Source of the DNA: Monarcha castaneiventris obscurior
Taxonomy: Eukaryota; Chordata; Aves; Passeriformes; Monarchidae
Reading direction: 5' to 3'
Assembly: GCA_026261815.1 (NCBI GenBank)
Contig: JAMPIT010000230.1
Coordinates: 7,687,001 to 7,751,000, forward strand
DNA length: 64,000 bases
Part shown: piece by piece, positions 38,297 to 51,362 of the stretch
Layout: every line of letters starts with the position of its first letter
Numbering within the stretch: position 1 is the stretch's first letter
Program-made: the position numbers and the translations under genes
The notes under the pieces: generated by a model
Database searches by the model: none
The model's input: the letters and a program-made list of their open reading frames with translations, nothing else
Told to the model about the DNA's origin: nothing

Positions 38297-41200
38297 TAGC
38301 ACAATAGACTTCCATTCAGGCACACAAATAGCAACTGTCCTGTGACTTCTCTATTTAAATGGGTATCCATGGTGAGATCTGCCTCGCTCTCAGTAGATGG
38401 CTGCGGAACGGTGCCGTGGTTCACTGGAGGCAGGGGGGAAAAGGCATCTGAAAAATTCCCCTTGCAATGAATGAATGAAGAAACACAACAAGATATCAAG
38501 TGTCTGGTGCATCACACTGCAAAACATGATGCCTGTGTTCTCCACCACTGCTTTGCTGTCCCTTCACACTGCTTTTCCAGGCCCATTCCAATTAAATGTA
38601 CTCTGCGCTTGCAGGCAGAGCCCTGACCAACAGATGGTACATAAATAGGTGTAAAAACTGCAGCATCACAAGGGGCTTCCTTGCCAGGCTCATTTCTTGT
38701 TTGCTTTCTTCTTTCAGTGTTGATAGTGGGGGATTAGTAATCTGCTCTATGATAGCCAAACCTGGACCAGACCCCTCCAGGGAGTTGCCCAGCTCAGAGC
38801 ACACAAGGATGACCTGGCGCTGTAGGAACCAGTGCAGATATCTCCTGTGCAAGTGGCCTCCAGCAGCAAAAGGAAAAGAGAAGCTGAGGGCAAGATTGCT
38901 GGACTTCTTGAACCACTTCTTTTCTGGGGAAAATGGCAGACTTGCCTGAAATTAGAGATACTACTGGGATGGCATCAATGCTATTTATATCAGGGATCTG
39001 TGAAATAAAAGTAAAAATCATCTAAAGAAGACTGAGCTAATGAATTACGACTTCCTGGTGCTGGAATAAACACAAAACAACAAAGATCAGCTGTCTTACC
39101 AAATACAAGCTTTGAAAAATAGTACCTTATAACTCCAAAATAAGCCAAAATTGTGTTAAGGAGTTAAATACCAAAATATTACCCTTGGGCTGTTATTTGT
39201 ATTCTGCATTGAAATACTGAGGGTTCACACTTTTGAGATCTTATCAGCTAGAAAGTGTCATGTATCATTTAAAAGTGTTGCATTCTGCTAGTAAGTTGAA
39301 TGTAAAATCTTCTTATAGATCATGACATTCACTGTAAAATTATTAGCAATGCTAATGCTGATACAAATTGTTAAGATACTGATACACCAGTGTTAATGCA
39401 TTGAGCTTGAGTTTCATCAAAACCAGCAGAAAAACTGTTCCTGTCTTTAAGTGAAACCCAGATCTGACCTATACATTTTTAAAAGGTTATGCCTAAGTGC
39501 TAAAAATTGAAAATATTAATAAAAATGGAATCTCCCTTTGCTGTCATCAAGGCAAAGCCTCCAAAGCTTTTGTATATACCTTCTACCATTCATTGTATTT
39601 TGCTTCCACGTGAAGCCTGGAAGCAGACTCATCAGTAAGCATTTGGTTTATTTAAACCAAGTCAAGAGTTGGGTGCTAACTCCAGCTGCTACCAATACAG
39701 CAGCCATTGAAATGTGAAAGCATGGTTCAAAAGAGCTAATTTTGAAAGTGTTTTCCTGTGAAATCCAGCCAGCTTTTGAAATCAGACTTTCACTGTCTAC
39801 CCTAAATCAACCAAATGTTGCAAAATCTGGAAAAGCAGCTAAGGAATCCTGTTGGTGCAGAGCAATCATCTCCCAGAGCTTCTCCTTGTCTGTCAGGGCA
39901 TGCCAGGGTTGGTGTTTGTGGTGTGCTGTGGTCCTCACTGTTCTTTGGGTCTGTGCTCAGGGTGGTCTCCATGGACAGGCTGCCCTTTTATTTGTGTAGC
40001 AAGGATGGGAAAAGGCAGGACTCAGCAGCGCTGGCAACAAGGACTAGACAGGAGGAACCAAATCAGATGTCTGGGGTTCTGCAAGGGAGAGGTGGGCAAG
40101 GTTTATCAGGAGGTGCAGGCAAACCAGAGCAGGCAGAGGTTTGGTGCAGTCCTGAGGGAGGGCGTGGGTGTGACAGCAAACCCAGCACGAACCAAGTGTC
40201 CATGGGTCTGCACTGGGGAATCACAGGCAATGCCCACTGCTTTTGGTCTGTGCTAGGGAAGCTGATGCCCGTGGAGTCAGAAGCAAACTCCTGTGGTTTC
40301 CAAATGCTCATATATAGCATTCTAGCAAGTTGGAGCAGATGGCAGGTCTGGCTACCCTGGGCCCCATTTCTGGGCAGCGGCTGCAAACCCTTCAGGCCTC
40401 TTTGAAGAATGGTGTGGGTATGCCTGCTTAAGGAATGGCATCCCGGGATTTCCTGCTCCCATCCACTGCTCTGTCTAGGTTTTGTGGCATGCTCAGCACT
40501 CTGGAACATGTGCCCAGTGCTGGTGCCACAGTCTGGGGACGCCCCCGGAGTTGCACTGGCAATCCCATGTGCCCCAGGGTGTTCAGCAGGGGTAGTGTGG
40601 GTCTGGCTCCAAGCCAGAGGAGTCACTCTGCTTCTCAGGTGGAGATGTGTGAGAGCAGACATAGCTGGACTCTTTGAATGCCTTCCAGAAGATAAATTAT
40701 CCGTGAGCACTGCTGAAGTGAACTCAGCAAGCACAAAAAGTAGGGCACAGCTGATTTTCCATTACAATTCACTCATAGTAGCAGAGTAGAAGACATTTCA
40801 GAACAGCCTTGGTCATTGTCTGGGAGGATCTCCCAGCCAAGAGTCACCACCAAAAGCATCCACCTTGCCAGCGTGGCTGAGGGCTGAGGCAAGCAACAAA
40901 AGTTTTGTGGCACCTGACTATTCCTCTAGACAAGCCAAAATAAATGCTCTTTTCCCTTTGCGGTTTGAGAGGACCTGTACAGAGGAGGTGGAATTGGAAG
41001 CAGGGTTTGACCTTATGCATGTATCTTACACAGAAACCTACAGTGTTAAAGGGATTTTTAAACTTTGCTCATTAGCTTGTAGCAAATCTCAGTGTGCAAC
41101 CACAGAGCTCTCCTTAGGCAAATATTGTCTCCTCAAGTGAGCCTTCTTAGGTTGTCCAGCTGTTGCTAGAGAATACATACGATGGACTTAGCATTTATAT

Positions 41201-43080
41201 CTTCCAGGGTGTGTTATGTATGTCTTTGTCTTTGGAGACAATTGAAGCTGAATTTGTCCATCTTACCAGCCGTGTGGCAAGTAAACCACGTGCTTGGCTT
41301 TTGTACAGGTGTTCATCACAGACAAAAAGGAAAAGGAGGGAAAAGGCAAGAAGAACCTGTCAGAAGAATTGGAGGGGAAGCTGGAGCCAGTCCTGGTCAG
41401 TCCTCCTTTACAAAGTCCCATTTTGAGTGACTTGAACTGGCAGGTGAGGGCACTTCACTGTGAGGCCTGCACAGGGTATGGGGCTTTGGCAGTGTTCTGG
41501 AGGTTCACCAGTGAAACTGACTCTAATAGAAGGAGATGAAAAGCAACTCAAAAGGGACAAAGCTGCAAATGAAGTAATAGGAAAATAAAATGATGAGATT
41601 AGGAAAGCACCTCTGAATGCTGGCAAGCAGAAAACTAATTTCAACCTGAAACTGCCACTTTACCAGGATGAAATCTGAGAAGTTCTCTCAGGAAATAAGC
41701 AAAATGCTCAGAAATCCAGGTTTCAACAGTGAAGTGAAGTTTAACGTGAGCTGCAAATGCCTCAGGGAAATGGCAGGCAGATCAGCAAATAACGAATTAC
41801 AGAAGTGAAGTCAGGATGTAATAAAAGCCTCAGTACCCCTTTGAGATAACATTTGCTTTTACCTGGAGAGATTCCTGAGAGGGTTGTGGGAGCTTGAAAG
41901 AAAGCACCAGCTCCAAAATTGCAAACCTCAGAAGCAGGAAGAAAATAATTGCCTCCCAAAGAAACACGTAGGTAAGAAGATGCCTCCGCTGGGAGAGGTC
42001 AAGTCAGTAACAACCATGTCTTTAGTCATCACTGAAATCCTGAAATCAGAAAGGCAGTCATGCAAGGCAAAACAGAATTGCTTTGAGGGCTGAAATATTT
42101 TTTTCTTTATATTAAAGGTGGGACCAAGCCATGAAGTACAACTCTGACTTGATCTCCAGATCTAAAAATTACAAAAGGTTGGATTTGGGTTTTTCTGGGC
42201 TGGGCAAATTCATCTGGACCTCTCAGAATTTGGTAATGTTTAGTTCTGTGGGTTTTTTTGTCTCCGGTTTTGCTCCAGACCTAGATAGGTGCGTAAAACC
42301 CTCCTCAGAATGGAACCAAGAGCAGATTTGGGGTGCGTGTATTTTGTCTGGTCATGCACCAGCCCTAAAGAGCCAGGACATTGTTCCATTGTTACTCTGT
42401 CTGTGCTCACCCTGCTTTTTATTGAATGTGGTAGCAGCACACAGTTGCTGCTAGCATTGCAGGTGTACGTTCATGCATCTATAGTTAGAGGGATGCTAAT
42501 CATGGTAAAGGCTAATAAGCTCTTGGGGCTGGGGGCATAGATGGAAAGCTCTCTTTCCTCACCAAACCCTGCACTCATCAGCTAGTCTCATCTTGCTGGG
42601 ACAGACAGTTTATTCCTTGGAGGCTTCACCACGGGAAGCCACACTACAGGATGTCATGGGGACTGGAGGAACTGCTCATCATCTGTCACCTTCCACTTCC
42701 TCGTGTGGGGACTTGAACCCACAGTCATCCTGACCCAGGACCATTTTGGGCTCCCCTGATTCCTCCTGTATGTTAAAGAAAGGGAGGGATGCTGCTGGTA
42801 AGGAAGCAGGAAGGGTTGGGGGGAAGGACAGTTTGTGTGTTCCCCCAGAGGGAGGGACCATGCCTTCATGGTGGGTCAGAGCGCGGCCACACTCAGCACG
42901 GCCAGCTGGGACAGGGGACTGGTATTACAGGTACTGCTACTGGTGCTACAGGTACTATTAGTGCCTATTAGCTGTGGTGGGGTTTGGTACCGTGTCCTTT
43001 CAGAGTCACAGCCCTGCAGGATGTCACCTGTCACTCCTGCAGAGCCTCTGATGTGCAGGCACGTTTGCTCCTGCCACACG

Positions 43081-43223
43081 GTGTGTGGGCAACCTGGTGT
43101 GTGGGCAGCCTGGTGTGTGGGCAGCCTGGTGTGTGGGCAACCAGGTGTGTGGGCAACCTGGCGTGTGGGCAACCTGACGTGTGGGCAACCTGGCGTGTGG
43201 GCAACCTGGCGTGCAGCTGCCTG
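43081..43223 (+). repeat. 16-bp minisatellite, 8 full units plus a partial ninth
   Basis: The unit gtgtgtgggcaacctg is repeated head to tail eight times (43081-43208), with point variants (cag for caa, ccag for cctg, and gcgtgt or acgtgt in the right-hand units), then a degenerate ninth unit gcgtgcagctgcctg. Variants cluster by position, which suggests stepwise expansion. The array sits in a GC-rich block (about 42640-43420). Sixteen is not a multiple of three, so any translation cycles through all frames, and stop-free reading on both strands is a repeat artefact. Confidence 0.95.
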
Positions 43224-46200
43224 CTCCTCCACACCCCCTCGCTCATGGCCTCACACCGCAGCATCCTTTCGAGGATCATGCTGGGATGGTGCTCTCCTGA
43301 GGAGCTGCAGCCCAGGCCTCCCACGGGACATGGAATGCTGGAAGCCCTTGAGTTGTTACAAGAGGATGCCGAGGAATCCTTATGGTGGTTTCCCTGTGTG
43401 GAGGGGTGAAAGCTGCCATGGCCAATACACACCTGAAAGTGTATGAGCAGTGCTGGAGGGGGAAAAGGGTAGCATGGAGGGGGAACTGGGTGAGGTTGTT
43501 GCTAGAAGGTTCAAGATATGTGGATGGAAAACACTGAAATTGAAGAGGAATTGTCTAGAATATCCTCCTCATCAATTTCTTCATTTTGTAGAAGGACAAT
43601 AATCCTCTCTTCTAGGTGGATTTTAACTTTATTGGGTAAAGATTTCCTGTCTTTTTGATAAATTCAGACAAAAATGTCAGTGAACAGCAGCAGCACAGTC
43701 TTGCACATTCCTAGATCAGTTTGTTTTTACCATGGCTGGTTTCAGACACATAGGAAGGACCTCTTTTCTATATTCTCTTCTCTCACCAGAAGGTTTTGTC
43801 CAGGCATACTCAGGCTGTTTGTGTTCTCAGACAATAAGCTGCAATGTCCAGAGATTTCAGTCAAAGGTCAAGGTCCTGTTGTGCAAGGCAGGATATTTTT
43901 CCCAGAAGTTAGTTCCTGCCCTGAAGAAGTTCCAGAGACAAAAGGAGACTGTGGCCCAGCTGACAACAGAGAAGTAGAAGACACTGGTGAGACACTTATA
44001 ATTAGTCTAATGAGGATCAGTAAGATGACACTAGCTGCCTAACCATTGTCAGGTCATTTTATGGGCATTACAGCAACAGCATGGTTGTAAAGAGAAATGA
44101 TAGGGGTATTAAGCAGTGACTACTTTCAGGACAGGCTTTTTCCACTCATGAATGCAGGTTTATGAAATAAAGTGTAGAGTAACAGCAATTAATTGGGATA
44201 TGCCTGAAATGTGTGCTGCCTGTTTATTGAGTGCTGCAGTCTCCCATCTAATGCCCCCCTAGTGCCTTAGTAAGGCCCTGATTCCTGTGCACGCATTCAG
44301 TATAATCATCCCCATTTATAACTTTTTTACATGCAGTACAAAAGTGAACCAAAATCTGGTCTTTCTAAGTCTGAAAAATACAGGCACTGAATCAATTATA
44401 TTGCTAGAGGAGAATTCTAATCATTGGAATTACCTGCTATTCACAAGCAGCTTTTTTTTAATCCAAATCCTTCTGGGACTAGTCCATCCAAATTTCTCAC
44501 ATTGGTTTCTAGAACATCCAATTACTCACCTCTGCTTTAAATTCACTGCCACTAAGCAGTGAGTAGATCCTGTGAGTAGTTTTTCACCTTGCAGTCTCTC
44601 TGTGTTCATACATAATTTTCCAAGGGTGAGGTTTTTTCCAATAAGGAAGGAATGTTTGTGCACAAATGGCAGTAGGTTGAAACGTGCGTTGAGCCAACAC
44701 GGAACTTGTGGTTTAATAATGCCTCAAGACATTAACCAGGAAGGGACATTTGCCTTCTGTATGTTGTATAAAACTTAAAAGAGACCGAGGGAGGGATATG
44801 AATTCATTATTCATGCATTATTCAGCACTCATTATTCTTTCCCCTTTGCTAAATGCTGCACAGGTGTCTGAGCTCACTCTAGTCAATGGAAGTTCAATCA
44901 CTACAGGCAGGAGACCTCAAAGCACTTGTTGGCTGACCAGTGCTGCTGTCTGGTCTGGGGAGAGCTGAATGCCCCCCTCCCTGGTAAGCTGGTGGACATA
45001 TGTGTTCAGTGATAGAGCTGCCTGTGAGCTGAACTGAAACTGTGCATTAGATGTTGTGTATTGTCAGCAGGTCAGAGAAACAATGTGCTTATGGAAGTTT
45101 TATCTCTGCTGCTGCTGAGTTCACTGTAGAGGGGCTAGGAAGAAATGAACTCACAGGCCATAAAAAGCTGAAAATTATGTTGTATGTAACTGAAAGGTCA
45201 TTTGCTTGTGTTTGGGATGAAAAGGCACAGACTTGCTATAGCTAATTCTTGGAAGGATGGTAACTTGTGACTTTTCATGTGCCTATTTCCAGGATTAGTG
45301 CATCACTTAATTTATTCTATATGTGATTCTATTCTATTTATTCTATATGTGATATGCAGAGGTTAAAGAGATGCAGCATAAAGGCATGCAAAAAGCCACA
45401 GTCTGTATCCAGATATATTAATCGTTATTTATTACTAGATCATGTTACATGCAAATATGCTTGATGCTAACATTATTTAGCTAAAATACAAGCAATAAAT
45501 ACTGTTCTCTAAGGCACAGGAAATACATTCAAAACTAGTCTCTGTTCTAATAGATTTCTTGTGTCTTTAATAGACTTAAAGTTGGATAATCTACATATCT
45601 GACACAGTTTAAGCAACCAAGGCAAAGGAAAGTGAGAAAAACTTCTCAGCATTGCTTCATTGGAATCACAAGAATACTTTCCCAAAATCACAGTGCCTTT
45701 TCTAATATTCCGTCTCAGTACATTTCTGTATAACTTAGAATTATACTAATTCTTTTTTTTTTCATATGTGCAGTCTAATACCAAATCTGACTGAAATGAG
45801 AAAAACCTATTCAGTCCAGTGGCTAAACAGTTAAAAATGTCATTCAACAATTTGCCAGGTCACTCTCACAAATATGTTGCTAGGTGACTTCAGATGTTAT
45901 CAGCCGCTAAAATACATGCATTTTCCAGATGTATTCATTAAATAATTTTCTGTTGAGTGATTCTGTGGTACAATGAAATTGAATGCCTTACTAAGGATTT
46001 AATCTTTTAAGATATATAAGGTAATCTGAATTATATTGAAAACTGTTATTTGTTCTGTAAGTGGAGGAAAGGGATCCAGATTTGGGAAATTTGACTAAGG
46101 GTTTCTAGAGATTCAGCTCCCTAGAAACTGCAATTTTACATTATCCTCTTGGGTTTTGTAACTTCTGTGCATACCTAATGCTCACATTCTGCATCTAATT

Positions 46201-47639
46201 ATTCTTCAGCTGATCCCTGTTAATTGGCATTTCTGTCAGCTAGTGATATGACTCATTAACCCTTTGGAAAGCAGTCTTCCAAAAGTTAATAACCGTAGAA
46301 TTTGAAACTCCAGGCTGACGTAATATGCAGTCATAAAAACACATGAACTTGAGGCAGTTTCAGATGTCATTCTGGGAGCTGATTGTATCAGTCACATGAA
46401 GTTCACCCCATGGGCCAAGACCCCAAAAGTTGGGCTGGTTTTCCAGGTTCCTGTTCCTGGCAGTGGCAATGTCAACCACATCACGGGTGGGACTGGGAGA
46501 GCTGTTCAACTCAGCAGAGGTAGTCACTATCAAAGAGAGCCAGAAGAGCTCCCAGACTGCTGGCAGTGTGCACTAGTGACATTGGAAACGACTGGGGCAC
46601 ACATTTAGGTAACTGAGCTCAGGTGTAAAAACCTGTGTTCAAGGGTTCTGATTGGCAAGTTGAGTCCACGCTCCAAATAATCGGGGCAATAATTGGATTA
46701 CAGCTACCTTTTATAGTGGAAGTCAGATCTACAGATTCATTCTGGCCTCAATATCTACAAATGTACATTGAGGAGATATGAGGCAGGGTTCAAAGAACGT
46801 GCTACTGGTTGCATTTTTCCTAGAGCTTTGAGCTGTAACATCTGTGTGTGCTCCCTGGTTCAATGTTCATCTGGAATGATCGAGAGAATACTCAGAGTGG
46901 TTTGGCAGGGACTTACAAGATCATAATTTTCAGCTCAGACCAGTCTGCATCAAAGGTATTTACACATGCATGGATTTAAGTGTAAACTGTCCATAGAGAA
47001 TAATGTGCTAGTGTTAAATCCAAAAGTATCTCCTCTGGCTCAGGGAGTTCCCGGGCCACCAGTAATGGCAGACTGAGTGTTTATTCTGAGAAAATACTGC
47101 AATTTATTATTTTTCTGCATTCAGCAAATTTTTCCCTAGGCATCCACTTTTGGCCACATACCAGAGGTGAAATACTGCACCAGATGGATCTTGACCTGGT
47201 CTCTGTGGTCAGTTTTACGTTCTTAGGCCTGTGCAGCACTGACTCTTTGTGACAGTCTATGTAATTTCCAGCAGTGTGGGGAGTTCATGTCATTGGTCTC
47301 CAGGGGGTAGTAATAAGTACAGAAGGAAAACATCACAGAACAAATGTTTAATCTTTCTGGCAAAGATGAAGGGAGGGGAGCAGTTTGTGAGGTTTATGGT
47401 TACTGTAGGTGCAGTTTTTAAGCATAGCTTAAATAGTTGCATGCGCTATGCCTCAGCTAAGTGTCTTTTACCACATCAAAAAAAAAAGTTTAGACAAAAT
47501 GTAATGCTCTCTGTTCTAAAAGAGTGAGGTAGCACTTCCCAGTCTGTCTGCTAGAGGCTGTGCTGCCATGCCATTGCTCCAGGGAGAAGTGGTGTTGGAG
47601 GAGATTCTCTGCTCTTTCTCTCAGCTTTGCTGGCATCAG
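43224..47639. other. Intergenic, no gene seen
   Basis: Mostly AT-rich. The only structure noted is the short duplication at 45311-45353 and an exon-like acceptor/donor pair on the plus strand around 44865-44982 (tgctgcacag ... ctccctg|gtaagc) without a convincing open frame. Confidence 0.55.
45311..45353 (+). repeat. Near-tandem 17-bp duplication
   Basis: tttattctatatgtgat occurs at 45311-45327 and again, identically, at 45337-45353, separated by nine bases that are also T/A/C-rich. Confidence 0.85.
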
Positions 47640-47735
47640 CTAATGAAACAGGAGACAGTGGCCATGAATTGAGGCTTGGCATGTTCAGACTGGACTGTGT
47701 GACCTCATGAGATCCCTTCCAATCAACATTTCTAG
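47640..47735 (+). mobile_element. Possible diverged LINE 3' fragment
   Basis: The end of this segment (ggactgtgtgacctcatgag, then atcccttccaatcaacattt) resembles the tail of avian CR1-type elements (ggatgacctc ... tcccttccaacc). Too short and diverged for a firm call. Confidence 0.35.
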
Positions 47736-47994
47736 AGTCCACAGAGGACCTATGCTCGCCTGAATCAGTAACTCAAGGCTGCTCCAGAGCACCTCACATG
47801 GCTTCACACATTTATGTGCTGGCAGCTGCATCGTGCCCCCTAATCAGCAAAATTAAATGAGAGTGATGCAGCTGAGCTGGCTATTTGACAATCTGCCAAC
47901 CAAGCAGGTGGATATAATCCACACCCTTTGGGATAACCTGGCATATCTGACTTGCTCTTCAGATGCCACTTCAGAAGGACCTGCATCTATTATA

Positions 47995-48584
47995 GATTGT
48001 GTCATTTTGAAGGGGGTGAGTCTGCCCCTCTACTCTGCTTTTATGAGAACCTGCCTGGAGTATTGTGAGCAGTTCTGGTGTCCCCACCATCAGAAGGATG
48101 TGGAACTGTTGGACTAAATTCAGAGGAGGGTCACAAATGTGGTAAGAGGACTGGAGCACCTCCCCTGTGAAGGCAGGCTGACAAAGGTGGGGCTGTTTAT
48201 CCTGGAGAAGAGAAGGTTGTGTGGAGACCTCAGAGCAGCCTTTCCGTTGAAGGGGTAGTTCCCCCTGAAGGGAATCTACCAGGAAGCTGGAGAGGGACTC
48301 CTGATCAGGACCTGCAGTGATAGGACAAGGAGTAATGGGTACGAATTGAAAGAGGAGAAATTTAGGTTAGATGTTAGGAAGAAATTTTTTACTGTGAGTG
48401 TGGTTAGACAATGGAATGAGTGGGCTGCCCAGGGAGGTTGTGGATGTCCCAACCCCAGTGTTCAAGGCCAGGCTGGACAAGGCCTTGAGCAGCCTGGTCA
48501 AGTGGGATGTGTCTCTGCCCATGGCAGCGGGGCTTGGAACTAGATGATCTTTAAGGTCCATTTCAAACCCTTATCATTCCATGA
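47995..48584 (+). mobile_element. CR1 LINE fragment (ORF2 C-terminal remnant and 3'UTR)
   Basis: The longest CR1 copy in the window. Its conceptual translation carries the CR1 ORF2 C-terminal pattern CLEYCEQFWCPHHQKD, then a stop, then [20 protein letters not shown] and SDRTRSNGYELKEEKFRLDV in broken frames. The 3' part has gtgttcaaggccaggctgga, ctgcccatggcagcggggct and aactagatgatctttaaggt, and it ends at attccatga (48576-48584), a decayed copy of the CR1 terminal octamer. 5'-truncated and inactive. Confidence 0.95.
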
Positions 48585-49171
48585 GTATCTCATGTGTCCA
48601 GAGATATCTCCAATGACAGGACACGCTTGTCTTTAGGAAACTGAAACAAGCCCTGAATGTCTCCTGGGGTGAACAGAAGCAATTTTGCTTTTTCATCTGC
48701 AGCACAGCAGGTGTCAGGATATCCTCAGTGGCCTGTTCACCTTAAATAATCATTCTCTGCAGGGCTGTGGTTGGTAGCTTTACCTTGCAGAATCCCAGCA
48801 CCAGGTCAGAAAAACACCCAAGTGCTCCAGTGCACAAATGATGATCTGGGACAAAGCCCTGCTGTCAGATCACATTTGTTCAACAACTGCAGTTGCCTAA
48901 CTGGGGCCACAGGTCAGGCTCATTTCCACGTTGTTTGGGTTTTGCCTGGTTCTTTCTGCTGTCACTCAGACTGGAGCCGGGTGTAGGGGCTGGGCCTGCC
49001 GGCTCTGCAGGGCAAAGCCACCCTCTAGCAGCTGCCACAGTGGCACAGCCCGGATGCTGCTTCCACTGATGCTTTAGCACAGACACCAGAGGGACCCTCA
49101 GTGCTGAAAAGCATTTGTCACAAGGCCAAGCAAGAGTATGACCCCTGTAGGGACAGTAAGGTGGTCTGTTA

Positions 49172-49221
49172 AAGTTAAAATTACTTAAATCAATTGAAGT
49201 TAAAATTACTTAAATCAATTG
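49172..49221 (+). repeat. Perfect 25-bp tandem duplication
   Basis: The unit runs aagttaaaattactt then aaatcaattg and occurs twice without a mismatch (49172-49196 and 49197-49221). Identity of the copies implies a recent duplication. Confidence 0.95.
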
Positions 49222-49230
49222 TTACTCAAG

Positions 49231-49395
49231 TGCAGTTGCTGTACCTTCCTTGTGGTATTTCCCAGAAGCCTGAATACCCTTGCTTTTCTCAGTACAGACA
49301 GTGGAATATTTTAAATAAAATATATTCCTATTGACATTTCTTTTAATGCAATATCAGAAGTTTCCAGAGAGATGCTTTAACTGTAGAAATTTAAG
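49231..49395 (+). repeat. Diverged repeat, copy 1 of 2
   Basis: This segment aligns collinearly with 51363-51545. Shared blocks in order are: gcagtt, cccagaagcctg, ttgcttttct, cttttaatgcaat, gaagtttcca and ctgtagaaat. Sequence between the blocks is partly alike. It may be an uncatalogued interspersed element or an old local duplication. The perfect 25-bp duplication lies immediately to its left. Confidence 0.7.
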
Positions 49396-51362
49396 TCAAT
49401 ATTACTTAAATTTAAAATTAATTCTCTGTTTTGAATCTGAGCAATCAATTGCCCTGATCTTGGAATAAAAGTTCCAAAGAGAGCTTCCCACAACGTGATG
49501 TAGAAAGATAGAGATGTGCTCCACACACTGGAGATGGAGGGAGTACTGTAGGTAGAGCCAGCCTGTTCCCCTGGAAATCAAACCACCCGAAACTTGGCTG
49601 TGCTATCAGAACCCTGCAGCCACTGCCAAGGTCCTCTCTGCATATTTAAATTTACACCAACTCTGTGTTGTGACGAAGTGCCAAGCACTGATGGGAACCT
49701 TCTGTCTCTAGTAAGAATTTTGGACACATAATAACAACAAAGGATTAATAATAGCTTTGCTTGAAAGCAAAATTTAAATGAGGTTATTTAGGAAAAAGCA
49801 ATCTTATTTCTTTGAAATATTATTTCATTATATGAAAATATAATGAATTAACATTTATCTCGAAAATGCTTTTTTTTTGTATTTGGCGACTACTTTTTAG
49901 CATTTCCAGATTGAATAATATTTTCTAGAATATGTTTATTCTGGAATGAACTTCTGCAGGTCTGGGTGATAGCATCAATCAAGAAACTGATTGTGTATGT
50001 TTAACAACAAGAACAAGGAAAACAACAACAGTAATAGTGGCAGCAATAATAATAGTAATAAACCCAAATTAATTCTGAATAAACTGAAAATGAGGAAAAA
50101 ATCAGTTTTACATTTTGTCTTTTTTTTATGACACATACATGAATTTCTGATGCATCATTTGATCCTGTCTTACAAACTACTTCAGTATACTGAGATTTAC
50201 AGGGATCTGTTTAATTTATGAGAGTCAGTTTGATTACAGCACAGAAGCATTATCAGAGGAACAAAACACTGTAAACTAAGAGCTGTTTAACAGAGACAAG
50301 AATAACACAGAAGAAAAATTAAGACTTAAAGCTTTATTAGCAGTGAATGCTATTTTAACAACACATGCAGATGAGATCAGAACAGATTACCCAATGAAAA
50401 TGGTGTCTTCTCCATTAGTTTTTGTCTTCAAACAGGCACTTCAATGTCGAGGTGACAGTGACCTCTTCTGCAATAGTCTTGTGTCTGGCCCACTCTGTGA
50501 GACAGAGGGAGACCTGAGGGAACCTACCCTGGGGGAAAAGACCAGAACATTAAATTTTCCTCTTCTCCTAGCACAATTGCCTAATCACCATTGAGCAATT
50601 ATCCTTTTCCATTTGCTCTAAAAGGAAAACAAGGGATAATGCAGATGAACTTAAGGAGCAAATGATTATTCAGAGATGTAGACTCGACAAGAACTTCCCT
50701 AAATAAAGCAGACTGGATCCCACTGTGATATAAACACTTTTCTTCGTGACCAAGGCTTCAGTATTTCTCCCTTCAATTCAGCTTTGCTCTGTCTTCCAAA
50801 GGGGCTGCACATAACAGTACCTCTGGCCTGGAAGCCTGGTACATTTAAAATAAACTTTGTTATTTGTGGGTTGTAGTAACTGTCACAGAATTTTAAAAAG
50901 TTGCATTTTCCTACAGCCTACTAGAGAGGTGTTAAGTCATTAAAATAATGCGTGGTGTGTTTGTTTATTTCTTTATAAAGGACATATTAACTGTAGTTTA
51001 ATGGACCAGGAAACTTTGCTGTTTCAAAATAAAAGTGCATAATTGTTGAATATGCTTTCTAAAGCTGTTGCACTGGCATCTGATGCTCACACTGTTAATA
51101 CTTCAGTATTTTGAAAAGCAAGTTAACTCTCCAGTGTTAATGTACATTGCACACGTAGATGGGCACCCCAATTCTCTTATTTTGGATGAGGCCATGACTG
51201 TATAAACATAGACATTTCAGAGAAATGTATTTATTGGTTTATCTTCAGCACAAAACACAAATAATAAGCAGGTAATATTTTGAATTTTCACATGAACCAC
51301 TGCAGTACAGTCCCACTCATTCCCAGATTGGTGCAGAGAGGAGTAAGGCAGCTCTTGCAGGC

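Larger units (their letters stand above)
28746..42639. other. Intergenic stretch, no recognised gene
   Basis: About 14 kb, AT-rich to 39.8 kb and then more GC-rich (39860-40700). It contains a T-rich stretch at about 29085-29155, A runs at 37930-37943 and 38281-38296, and a possible coding relic at 32150-32562 (separate entry). No CR1 copy was recognised here. The longest open frames (196 codons plus strand, 39815-40405; 223 codons minus strand, 40063-40734) overlap each other on opposite strands and resemble no family, so I do not call them genes. Confidence 0.55.

Noticed and set aside
42835..43446. Open frames of up to 203 codons on both strands in the minisatellite block
   Set aside because: They are produced by the 16-bp repeat cycling through three stop-free frames and by local GC-richness.
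47857..48543. Short plus-strand frames at 47857-48117 and 48346-48543
   Set aside because: They overlap the CR1 copy and are largely remnants of CR1 ORF2 interrupted by stops and frameshifts, not host genes.
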